DNA of 5,765 nucleotides from DAOUBA01 sp034432855. Its GTDB lineage: Bacteria > Chloroflexota > Anaerolineae > B4-G1. Under the pieces are notes generated by a model, which saw nothing but the letters and a program-made list of their open reading frames with translations, was not told where the DNA came from and did no database searches. Positions within the stretch are counted from its first letter, which is position 1. Every line of letters starts with the position of its first letter. The stretch is taken from positions 1 through 5,765 of the forward strand of contig DAOUBA010000206.1 of NCBI GenBank assembly GCA_034432855.1. The letters run 5' to 3'. The position numbers and the translations under genes were made by a program. Shown one piece after another: positions 1-5,301 of the stretch.

Positions 1-357
1 AAGGCGCAGGGCGAGCAGCGCATCATCGCCTACCTGACCGACCGCGCCGGCCTGCTCATTGAGCGCGCCCAGGGCAGTATCTACGCCTTCCCCCACCGCA
101 CGTTTCAGGAATACCTGGCCGCCTGCTACCTGGCCGACGAGGATTTCCCCTTCCTGCTGGCCGAGCAACTCCGCAAGGACGACGAGCGCTGGCGCGAGGC
201 GGCGCTGCTGGCTGCCGCCAAGAACGCCGGCGGGGCCAACATCTGGAACCTGATCGGCGGCTTTTGCCCGCACGATTACCCGCCGCCGCAGCCGCCCGCC
301 GATCCCGATTGGAGCGCCGCGCTGCGCGCCGCCCAGGCGTTGATCGAGACCGAAAAG
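1..357 (+). CDS. STAND/NACHT-type NTPase, C-terminal helical part (5' truncated, frame lost near 353-356)
   Basis: The window opens inside this gene in frame 1. About 118 residues are readable. Residues 30-43 read FPHRTFQEYLAACY, the F-x-H-x-(T/S)FQEYLAA signature that follows the NTPase and winged-helix parts of NACHT/STAND proteins. A helical stretch (FLLAEQLRKDDERWREAALLAAA) and a proline-rich linker follow. NACHT proteins are signal-transducing P-loop NTPases, many of them anti-phage or programmed-death effectors. The P-loop itself is not in the window, so the class rests on the tail motif plus the SUMF1 domain encoded next. Frame 1 stays open to a TGA at 628-630, but after about residue 118 it turns into Ser/Pro/Arg-rich nonsense. 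The sensible protein continues in frame 3 (KALGVPERQVYLVERL), so this and the next entry are almost certainly one gene. Confidence 0.75.
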
Positions 358-1508
358 CCCTCGGCGTCCCGGAACGCCAGGTCTATCTCGTCGAACGGTT
401 GCGCAAGTGGCTCGCTGCGTTGCTCGAGCAAGGCTCCCTGCCCGCCCCCGAACGCGCCGCCGCCGGCCGCGCCCTCGCCGTCCTGGGCGACCCGCGCGTG
501 GGCATCGCCCTCACCTCTCCCCCCAGCCCCCTCCCCTCTCCCAGAATTGGGAGAGGGGAGGGGGAGCGGGGGTGGGGTGAGGGCCTCCCCGCCTTCCAAT
601 GGTGCCTCGTCCCCCCAGGCCCCTTCCTGATGGGCTCGATGAAAGAGGAAGTCGAGTGGCTCAAACGCGAAACCGGTTATTCGTGGGACGAAGAAACGCC
701 CCAGCACGAGCAGGATATTCCCTACCCCTACTGCCTCTCCCGCTACCCGGTCACCAATGCCCAGTTCCAGCCCTTCGTGGACGATCCCGACGGCTACCGC
801 CGCGACGACTGGTGGACGCGCGCCGGGCTTGCGTGGCGCGGCGACCGTAGCCGCCCGGACAAGGCGGGCGGCGTCTTTGATTTGCCCAACCATCCTGTGG
901 TGATGGTCAGCTGGTACGAGGCGGTGGCCTATTGCCGCTGGCTCACGTGCAAGATGCAGGAGGCAGGAGGCAAGATGCAGGATTGGGAGATACGGCTGCC
1001 GACCGAAGCGGAATGGGAAAAAGCCGCGCGCGGCGGCCTCGAAATCCCCGCGCGCCCCATCATCATAGATGACCTGCCATCTGCAATCTCGAATCTGCAA
1101 TCCGCCAATCCCCGATCCCCGATCCCCAATCCCCATCCTGCCCGCCGCTTCCCCTGGAGCGACGACGCCGATCCCGACCGCGCCAATTACGACGACACCC
1201 GCATCGGCGCCACCTCCGCCGTGGGCTGCTTCCCCCGCGGCGAGTCCCCCTACGGCTGCCTGGATATGAGCGGCAACGTCTGGGAGTGGTGCGCCACCAG
1301 GTGGGTGGACAATTACGAGAATTATGGTAGGATAGCGGGCCGGGAAGACCCGGAGGGGGATGCTTCCCGCGTCCTGCGGGGCGGCTCCTGGTGGTACCTT
1401 TGGTGCAGGGTCCGCTGCGCCTGGCGCTACGGGTACAACCCGTACTGGCTGTACGGCGACTGGGGGTTTCGGGTGTGCGTCTCCACGTCTTCTCCCTTCC
1501 CATCCTGA
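264..1508 (+). CDS. SUMF1/formylglycine-generating-enzyme-like domain, C-terminal half of the NACHT-type protein; candidate DGR target
   Basis: The frame-3 ORF has an ATG at 264, but true homology starts near 354 (K31). The first ~30 residues are an out-of-frame shadow of the upstream half. Numbered from that ATG, SUMF1 landmarks are GPFLMGS (119-125), VTNAQF (163-168), HPVVMVSWYEAVAYCRWL (210-227), RLPTEAEWEKAARGG (244-258), RFPW (295-298), YGCLDMSGNVWEWC (330-343), VLRGGSW (370-376) and GFRV (401-404). The Cys-containing active-site segment of true formylglycine enzymes after GGS is missing, so this is probably a C-type-lectin-fold binding domain and not an oxidase. Residues 377-400 are rich in W and Y where family members usually carry N, D and R. 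Residues 83-107 come from an inserted palindrome, and 229-240 and about 259-294 carry heptad-repeat insertions. The role is inferred as the ligand-sensing end of a STAND conflict protein. Confidence 0.85.
   Translation: MPARLPAAAAARRSRLERRAARRPGVDRDRKALGVPERQVYLVERLRKWLAALLEQGSLPAPERAAAGRALAVLGDPRVGIALTSPPSPLPSPRIGRGEGERGWGEGLPAFQWCLVPPGPFLMGSMKEEVEWLKRETGYSWDEETPQHEQDIPYPYCLSRYPVTNAQFQPFVDDPDGYRRDDWWTRAGLAWRGDRSRPDKAGGVFDLPNHPVVMVSWYEAVAYCRWLTCKMQEAGGKMQDWEIRLPTEAEWEKAARGGLEIPARPIIIDDLPSAISNLQSANPRSPIPNPHPARRFPWSDDADPDRANYDDTRIGATSAVGCFPRGESPYGCLDMSGNVWEWCATRWVDNYENYGRIAGREDPEGDASRVLRGGSWWYLWCRVRCAWRYGYNPYWLYGDWGFRVCVSTSSPFPS
353..356 (+). other. Apparent -1 frameshift at an A4 run
   Basis: Upstream homology is in frame 1 (…AQALIETE) and downstream homology is in frame 3 (KALGVPERQV…). 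One extra A in the A4 run would join them as IETEKALGVPERQV. This could be a homopolymer sequencing error, a true null mutation, or, less likely, programmed slippage on A-AAG. No obvious stimulatory hairpin lies in the 10-15 bases after it. Confidence 0.7.
508..583. repeat. 76-bp imperfect palindrome (G/C-rich) translated within the NACHT-SUMF1 gene
   Basis: The arms begin CCCTCACC and end GGTGAGGG. The core is CCCCTCCCCTCTCCCA, a GAAT loop, then TGGGAGAGGGGAGGGG. It sits in the linker between LGDPRVGI and LPAFQW, and is read through as a Ser/Pro stretch followed by an Arg/Gly/Glu stretch. It looks like an inserted dispersed palindromic repeat that keeps the frame open. Confidence 0.8.
950..984. 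repeat. Heptanucleotide array inside the SUMF1 coding region (5 units)
   Basis: Units are CAAGATG, CAGGAGG, CAGGAGG, CAAGATG and CAGGATT, with exact period 7. It encodes most of CKMQEAGGKMQD, an added loop between WLT and WEIRLPTEAEWE where relatives have only a few residues. Confidence 0.8.
1079..1135. repeat. Heptanucleotide array inside the SUMF1 coding region (8 units)
   Basis: Units are ATCTGCA, ATCTCGA, ATCTGCA, ATCCGCCA (8 bases), ATCCCCG twice and ATCCCCA twice. It encodes part of a ~35-residue insertion between AARGG and RRFPW, a join that is normally only a few residues long. Confidence 0.85.
1371..1482 (+). other. Candidate DGR variable region (3' end of SUMF1 domain)
   Basis: The segment runs from VLRGGSW to GFRVCVS at the extreme C-terminus, the usual location of variable repeats in DGR target proteins. 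The anchors RGGSW and GFRV fit the family, while the codons between them are mainly TAC, TGG, TGC, GGC, GAC, AAC, AGG and GGG. All of these can arise by adenine-only mutagenesis of AAC or AGG template codons. CTT and CTG would need AAT and ATG/AAG. No template repeat, avd or reverse transcriptase is present in the window, so this is inference. Confidence 0.5.
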
Positions 1509-1509
1509 G

Positions 1510-1551
1510 TGCTGGTTGCTGAGTGCTGGATTCTGGATTCAGATTTCTGGG
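1510..1551. repeat. Heptanucleotide array directly after the SUMF1 stop codon (6 units)
   Basis: Units are TGCTGGT, TGCTGAG, TGCTGGA, TTCTGGA, TTCAGAT and TTCTGGG. The array starts one base after the TGA at 1506-1508. It resembles the reverse complement of the array at 4063-4090. Confidence 0.8.
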
Positions 1552-1556
1552 GGGGT

Positions 1557-1577
1557 CTGGGGGGCGCAGCCCCCCAG
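1557..1577. repeat. G/C hairpin downstream of the SUMF1 gene
   Basis: A perfect 9-bp stem, CTGGGGGGC / GCCCCCCAG, closes on a GCA triloop. There is no following T tract, so a classical intrinsic terminator is not supported. It may block RNA decay, act as a weak terminator, or be a dispersed palindrome. Confidence 0.65.
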
Positions 1578-1604
1578 GGCATGGTTAGAAGCACTGTAAC
1601 TACC

Positions 1605-1744
1605 TCGACAATGTCACATTCGAGGAGGGAGTATCCCCAGATGCGACCGGATGGCGCATGGCCGCTCGCACGAGGGCGTGCTCGCTCCTCAATCACGCGA
1701 AACGGAGCACAGCGGCGCCGTCACGGTCGAATGTGACATTGTCA
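1605..1744. mobile_element. MITE-like element, ~140 bp, 17-bp perfect terminal inverted repeats
   Basis: GACAATGTCACATTCGA (1607-1623) recurs as its exact reverse complement, TCGAATGTGACATTGTC (1727-1743). The pair is flanked by a 7-bp direct repeat AACTACC at 1598-1604 and 1745-1751, which looks like a target-site duplication. The interior shows no credible ORF, so the element would be non-autonomous. The parent transposase family is not recognised. Confidence 0.7.
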
Positions 1745-1774
1745 AACTACCCAGGCTGGTCTGGTTTTTGGGCC

Positions 1775-1841
1775 GCACCGCCGTGAATAGGCGGTGCTGG
1801 GTATTCGCTCCGACCCAGCACCGGCTCTTTTAGGCCGGTGC
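1775..1841 (+). promoter_or_regulatory. Chain of three overlapping hairpins upstream of the ligase gene
   Basis: Hairpin A is GCACCGCC (1775-1782) with GGCGGTGC (1790-1797). Hairpin B is GGTGCTGGGT (1793-1802) with ACCCAGCACC (1813-1822). Hairpin C is GCACCGGC (1818-1825) with GCCGGTGC (1834-1841), extendable by ACCC/GGGT around a bulged A. A and C can coexist, but B excludes both. The layout resembles an attenuation leader, though no U tract follows C. A cluster of palindromic repeats is the alternative. The ligase GTG is 35 bases downstream. Confidence 0.5.
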
Positions 1842-1875
1842 GGGTTGGCGAAATCGTCTGAGGCTTTCGACTACC

Positions 1876-3357
1876 GTGCAACGCTTTTGGACTCCTCTCC
1901 TGGCCTGGAACGGCCCCGTGGTGACGCTCGCCGGGCTGGCGCTGGCTCTGGCGGCGGGCTTGCTCCTGGTCCGCCTCTCGCCGCTGGGGGGCGTGCTGTT
2001 CGTGGGGCTGGCCGTCGTCGGCACGGCGACGCTGATCGAGCCGCTGGTGGGAGTGGGCGCAGCGCTCTTCCTGGGGCCTCTGTGGGCCTATCTGCGCGCG
2101 GAGGTGCCACAGGTGCCGGCGCAGATCGCGCAGCTATTCGTCGCGTTGGCGCTGGCGGTCTGGCTGGCACGAGGGCTGGCGCGACGGGAATGGAGACCGG
2201 GGTGGGGGCATGGACAAGCCATGCCCCTACGGGTGCCGTTGTTGGTTTTTATTGGGGCGGCGCTCCTTTCGTTGTGGGATGCGGTGGAATTGCCGGTCTA
2301 TGGTATCCCCGAATTCATCAAATGGCTGCAAATCCTGCTCCTCTGCCTCTTCGTCGCCGACCACCTGACGATGCGCAAACTGCCCTGGCTGCTGGGTGTA
2401 CTGCTCGTGATCGGGCTGTTCCAGGCGCTCGTGGGCATCTGGCAATTTGGACTGCGCGGCGAAGGCCCCGAACACTTTGCCATCAACGAGCGCCTCTACC
2501 GCGCTTACGGCACCTTCGAGCAGCCCAACCCGTATGCCGGCTACATCGGGATGACGCTGGCGCTGACTTTGGGCGTGGCTTGGGGATTGTGGACGGAGCG
2601 GAGACACGGGGACACGGGGACAGGGAGACGATCTGGGCTGTTGGTCGCGTTGGGCATCGCGCTCACACTCGGGGCGGCGCTCGTGGCGTCGTGGAGCCGC
2701 GGGGCGTGGATAGGCTTTGCGGCGGCACTGTTGGCGATGGCGGTGGTTCTGCCGCGTAAGGCGCGCTGGGGGCTGCTGCTGGTGCTCGTCCTCGTCGTCG
2801 GAGGATGGGGCCTGTACCGCGCCGGGCTGTTGCCGGCGTCCGTCGTGGCCCGCTTGACCGGTTTCGTGCAGGACGTGCGCTTCACCGACGTGCGCGGCGT
2901 GGGCATCAACGACGCCAACTATGCGGTGCTCGAGCGGCTCGCCCACTGGCAGGCGGCGCTGGAGATGTGGCGCGAGAATTTCTGGACTGGGGTCGGCTTT
3001 GGCTGCTACGAGCCGGCATATCCCAAGTTTGCACTGATCAACTGGCCGATTGCACTGGGGCATGCTCACAACTACTATCTCACCATCGTCGCCGAGACCG
3101 GCCTCGTCGGCCTGGTGGCCTATCTGCTCCTGTGGGGCACGGTGTTCTGGCAGACCTGGCGGGCCATCCGTCGCGCCGAAGGACTGGTGCGCGGCATCGC
3201 CATCGGCCTGCTGGGCGTCTGGACCCATCTGAGCGTCCACCACCTGCTCGACAACCTGTACGTCAACAACGTCCACCTGCATGTGGGCGTCCTCCTCGGC
3301 CTCCTCGTCTTCATCATCCAACACACCAACCAACCAACTAACCAACTAACCAACTAA
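1876..3357 (+). CDS. O-antigen ligase/polymerase-type membrane protein (Wzy/WaaL superfamily)
   Basis: This 493-residue protein has about 10-12 hydrophobic segments, starting near residues 13-32, 36-70 and 84-100. Family landmarks are GTFEQPNPYAGYIGM (212-226), ASWSRGAWIGF (271-281), the extracytoplasmic stretch around ALEMWRENFWTGVGFG (361-376), and HAHNYYLTIVAETGLVGL (396-413). These fit the Wzy_C/O-antigen ligase family, which moves lipid-carried glycan to an acceptor or polymerises it at the outer face of the membrane. Ligase and polymerase cannot be told apart by sequence. The GTG start at 1876 is the best available; only a weak CTGAGG lies 12 bases upstream, and a GTG at 1918 is an alternative. 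Residues ~110-118 derive from an inserted palindrome, ~243-252 from an 8-base repeat, and the last residues (TNQPTNQLTN) and the stop codon come from the CAAC/TAAC array. It heads a three-gene glycan operon. Confidence 0.88.
   Translation: MQRFWTPLLAWNGPVVTLAGLALALAAGLLLVRLSPLGGVLFVGLAVVGTATLIEPLVGVGAALFLGPLWAYLRAEVPQVPAQIAQLFVALALAVWLARGLARREWRPGWGHGQAMPLRVPLLVFIGAALLSLWDAVELPVYGIPEFIKWLQILLLCLFVADHLTMRKLPWLLGVLLVIGLFQALVGIWQFGLRGEGPEHFAINERLYRAYGTFEQPNPYAGYIGMTLALTLGVAWGLWTERRHGDTGTGRRSGLLVALGIALTLGAALVASWSRGAWIGFAAALLAMAVVLPRKARWGLLLVLVLVVGGWGLYRAGLLPASVVARLTGFVQDVRFTDVRGVGINDANYAVLERLAHWQAALEMWRENFWTGVGFGCYEPAYPKFALINWPIALGHAHNYYLTIVAETGLVGLVAYLLLWGTVFWQTWRAIRRAEGLVRGIAIGLLGVWTHLSVHHLLDNLYVNNVHLHVGVLLGLLVFIIQHTNQPTNQLTN
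2198..2231. repeat. Palindromic repeat inside the ligase gene
   Basis: The core is GGGGCATGG (2205-2213), loop ACAAG, then CCATGCCCC (2219-2227), with further partial pairing outwards. It encodes GHGQAMPL in a loop between membrane segments. It resembles the GTAGGGGC…GCCCCTAC type of dispersed palindrome, recalled from memory and not checked. Confidence 0.7.
2603..2629. repeat. Octanucleotide repeat in the ligase gene
   Basis: GACACGGG occurs twice, followed by GACAGGGA and GAC. It encodes the hydrophilic loop RHGDTGTGRR (243-252) between two membrane segments. Confidence 0.7.
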
Positions 3358-3390
3358 CCAACCAACCAACCAACTAACCAACTAACCAAC
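3327..3390. repeat. CAAC/TAAC tetranucleotide array spanning ligase stop and GtrA start
   Basis: Sixteen uninterrupted 4-base units (11 CAAC, 5 TAAC) run to one base before the GtrA ATG. The unit at 3355-3358 supplies the ligase TAA. The array leaves no room for a Shine-Dalgarno sequence before GtrA. Confidence 0.95.
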
Positions 3391-3391
3391 T

Positions 3392-3877
3392 ATGTCCTAC
3401 TTCATCCTCACCCTCAAAAACAACCGCAGAGAACTCGTCCGCTTCCTCAAATTCGCCGTCGTGGGCACGATTGGCGCGTGTGTGGATTTCGGCGTATTGT
3501 ACTTGTTGCACGCGGTGCTGGGGCTGCCCATCGTCCTGGCGAACACCTGCTCCTTCACCGCCGCCGTGCTGAGCAACTTTACCTGGAATCGCTACTGGAC
3601 TTATCCCGACTCCCGCTCGAAGCCGATCCGTACGCAACTGGTGCAGTTCTTCGTCGTCAACATCGTCGGGTGGGGAATCAACACCGGCATCCTGGTGCTG
3701 TTGCGCTTCCCCTGCGTCTCGCTGGTGGGCAGTATCAGCCGGTATCTGGCGCTCGTGTTGGCAGAGGAATCGGCCTACAAACTGGGATACAACCTGGCCA
3801 AGGCCATCGCCACAGGAGTCGTGTTGTTCTGGAATTTCTTCATCAACCGCATCTGGACGTATTCGGACGTGGAATGA
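3392..3877 (+). CDS. GtrA-family membrane protein
   Basis: This 161-residue protein has the usual GtrA size and four hydrophobic segments, roughly 18-40, 46-64, 84-106 and 133-152. The family's duplicated ends are clear: SNFTWNRYWTY (61-71) and WNFFINRIWTY (147-157), each an NF-x2-NR-x-WTY box closing one half. FLKFAVVGTIGACVDFGVLY (18-37) is the typical first segment. GtrA proteins are thought to help move or present polyprenyl-phosphate-linked sugars across the membrane for glycan modification. The ATG at 3392 fits the family's short N-terminus. It is preceded only by the CAAC/TAAC array, so initiation may depend on ribosomes finishing the ligase 35 bases upstream or on leaderless-like initiation. 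The stop TGA overlaps the next gene's ATG as ATGA, implying translational coupling. Confidence 0.9.
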   Translation: MSYFILTLKNNRRELVRFLKFAVVGTIGACVDFGVLYLLHAVLGLPIVLANTCSFTAAVLSNFTWNRYWTYPDSRSKPIRTQLVQFFVVNIVGWGINTGILVLLRFPCVSLVGSISRYLALVLAEESAYKLGYNLAKAIATGVVLFWNFFINRIWTYSDVE

Positions 3878-5043
3878 TGCGTGTCGGGATTGATTACACC
3901 GCAGCCGTCCGTCAGGGGGGCGGCATTGGCCGTTACACCCGCGAGTTGATCGCGGCGCTACTCAGGCTGGAAAGCGCTCATCGCTACACACTCTTCGCCG
4001 CAACCGGCGGAATCCCCCGCGCTCACCGACGGCGCGAAATGGACGGCTTGCGAATCGGCGACGAGCAGCCAGCAACCAGCATCCAATTCCGCACCCTCCC
4101 CCTCAGCGACGACTGGTTGGCCCGCCTGTGGCAGCGATTGCGACTGCCCATCCCCGTCGAGGTCATCACCGGCGCGCTGGACATCTTTTACTCGCCCGAC
4201 TTTGTCCTGCCGCCGACCCTGCCGCGCACCCGCACGCTCCTCACGGTACACGATCTGTCTTTTCTGCGCTACCCCGATGCCTTCGTTCCGGCGCTGCGCG
4301 GCTATCTCGCGCGCGTCGTGCCGCGTTCTATCGCCCGCGCCGACCTGGTGCTGGCTGATTCGGAGGCCACCCGCACCGATCTGATCACGCTGCTGGACGT
4401 GCCGCCTGAGAAGGTGCAGGTGCTCTACAGCGGCATCCACCCGCGCTTCTGTCCTCAGCCCGAGCCGGACGAAGTCGCCCGCCTCCGCGCCCACTACGGT
4501 CTGGCGGATGCGCCATACATTCTTAGTGTCGGCACCCTCCAGCCGCGCAAAAACTATGTCCGCCTCATCCGCGCCTTCGTCCAACTAACCAACCAACCAA
4601 CTAACCAACTAACCAACCAACTTGTTATCGCCGGGGGCCGCGGCTGGCTCTACGAAGAAACCCTCGCCGCAGCGGCAAAATATCCCGATCGCGTGCGCAT
4701 CCTGGGCTTTGTGGACGATGGAGACCTGCCTGCACTCTATCGCAACGCGGCGCTGTTCGCCTTCCCCTCACTGTACGAAGGATTCGGGTTGCCGGTGCTG
4801 GAGGCGATGGCCTGCGGCGTCCCCGTCGTCTGTTCGCATGCCTCTTCGCTGCCGGAGGTCGTGGGCGACGCGGCGCTGTTGGTGGACCCGCTGGATACCG
4901 ACGGCCTGGCCGCGGCGATGGCGCGTGTATTGGGGGATCCCGACCTGCGCCGGCAAATGACCGCCAGAGGGCTCGAGCAGGCTTCCCGCTTCACCTGGGA
5001 GAAAGCGGCCCGGCAACTGCTTACAGCATTCGAGACACTCTGA
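3874..5043 (+). CDS. GT4-type glycosyltransferase (GT-B fold, WcaJ/RfaB-like group 1)
   Basis: This 389-residue protein starts at the ATG that overlaps the GtrA stop by 4 bases. The frame is open from far upstream, but only this start fits the family N-terminus MRVGIDYTAAVRQGGGIGRY; the adjacent ATG at 3877 is equally usable. Landmarks are the Gly-rich loop GGGIGRY (15-21), LLTVHDLSFLRYP (122-134), ADSEATRTDL (161-170), SVGTLQPRKN (218-227), VIAGGRGWLY (251-260) and the EX7E motif in LYEGFGLPVLEAMACGVPVV (E302, E310), which binds the nucleotide-sugar donor. It should be a cytoplasmic retaining transferase adding a hexose to a lipid-linked or cell-wall glycan; the donor and acceptor are unknown. 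Residues 64-73 lie on a heptad repeat and 237-249 (QLTNQPTNQLTNQ) on a tetranucleotide array that fills the loop before the VIAGG strand. Confidence 0.93.
   Translation: MMRVGIDYTAAVRQGGGIGRYTRELIAALLRLESAHRYTLFAATGGIPRAHRRREMDGLRIGDEQPATSIQFRTLPLSDDWLARLWQRLRLPIPVEVITGALDIFYSPDFVLPPTLPRTRTLLTVHDLSFLRYPDAFVPALRGYLARVVPRSIARADLVLADSEATRTDLITLLDVPPEKVQVLYSGIHPRFCPQPEPDEVARLRAHYGLADAPYILSVGTLQPRKNYVRLIRAFVQLTNQPTNQLTNQLVIAGGRGWLYEETLAAAAKYPDRVRILGFVDDGDLPALYRNAALFAFPSLYEGFGLPVLEAMACGVPVVCSHASSLPEVVGDAALLVDPLDTDGLAAAMARVLGDPDLRRQMTARGLEQASRFTWEKAARQLLTAFETL
4063..4090. repeat. Heptanucleotide array in the glycosyltransferase gene (4 units)
   Basis: Units are GAGCAGC, CAGCAAC, CAGCATC and CAATTCC. 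It encodes EQPATSIQF, a surface-type loop in the N-terminal domain. The reverse complement resembles the TGCTGGT/TGCTGAG/TGCTGGA units at 1510-1551. Confidence 0.6.
4582..4621. repeat. CAAC/TAAC tetranucleotide array in the glycosyltransferase gene (10 units)
   Basis: Ten perfect 4-base units give QLTNQPTNQLTNQ in frame. It shares a 28-base core (CAAC x3, TAAC, CAAC, TAAC, CAAC) with the array at 3327-3390. No stop arises because TAA is split between codons. Confidence 0.95.
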
Positions 5044-5266
5044 CACACTCTGCCTCCGTCTTTCTTGCTCCCCATCCCCTCATCTCCTCATCCCCTCACC
5101 CCTCTCTGGCGAGCGTATCACGGTGGGGACAGGGATAGGCGTGGCATGAGCCTGAGACGTTCGTTATAGGTGCAAGAATGCCGCCAACGCGGGAATATAA
5201 TCACCTGTCCACGCCTGGCGGCGGCCAAAATCTTGTCCCAAACATGTTACGCTCGCTCAAGGCCTC
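5044..5266. other. Intergenic stretch without a recognised gene
   Basis: It contains an 8-base-period tract at 5073-5104 (CATCCCCT, CATCTCCT, CATCCCCT, CACCCCTC). An 8-bp inverted pair AGGCGTGG (5137-5144) / CCACGCCT (5209-5216) is probably chance. No clear terminator hairpin with T tract for the glycan operon is visible. Confidence 0.6.
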
Positions 5267-5295
5267 TTGACAGTCCACCGCTCCTATGGCATAAT
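5267..5295 (+). promoter_or_regulatory. Sigma-70-type promoter of the T-box leader
   Basis: A perfect -35 TTGACA (5267-5272), a 17-base spacer and -10 CATAAT (5290-5295) predict a start near 5302. That is just before the first T-box stem, a position that supports the call. Confidence 0.88.
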
Positions 5296-5301
5296 GTAAC
5301 T

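Noticed and set aside
276..1136. Long open frame on the minus strand opposite the SUMF1 gene
   Set aside because: The + strand carries clear SUMF1 motifs. The minus frame has no recognisable domain and is a GC-rich codon shadow.
1557..1577. Rho-independent terminator
   Set aside because: The stem is strong but is followed by GGCATGGTT, with no T tract.
1775..1841. tRNA gene
   Set aside because: The stems do not form a cloverleaf: no T-loop, acceptor pairing or CCA position fits.
1794..2759. 321-residue + strand frame overlapping the ligase start
   Set aside because: It is Gly/Ala/Arg-rich shadow of the ligase in another frame and begins inside the hairpin cluster.
2227..3345. 372-residue open frame on the minus strand opposite the ligase
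   Set aside because: It is His/Gln/Asp-rich with no domain or hydrophobic pattern; the + strand has the membrane protein.
3327..3390. CRISPR array
   Set aside because: Units are only 4 bases with no spacers, so it is a simple tandem repeat.
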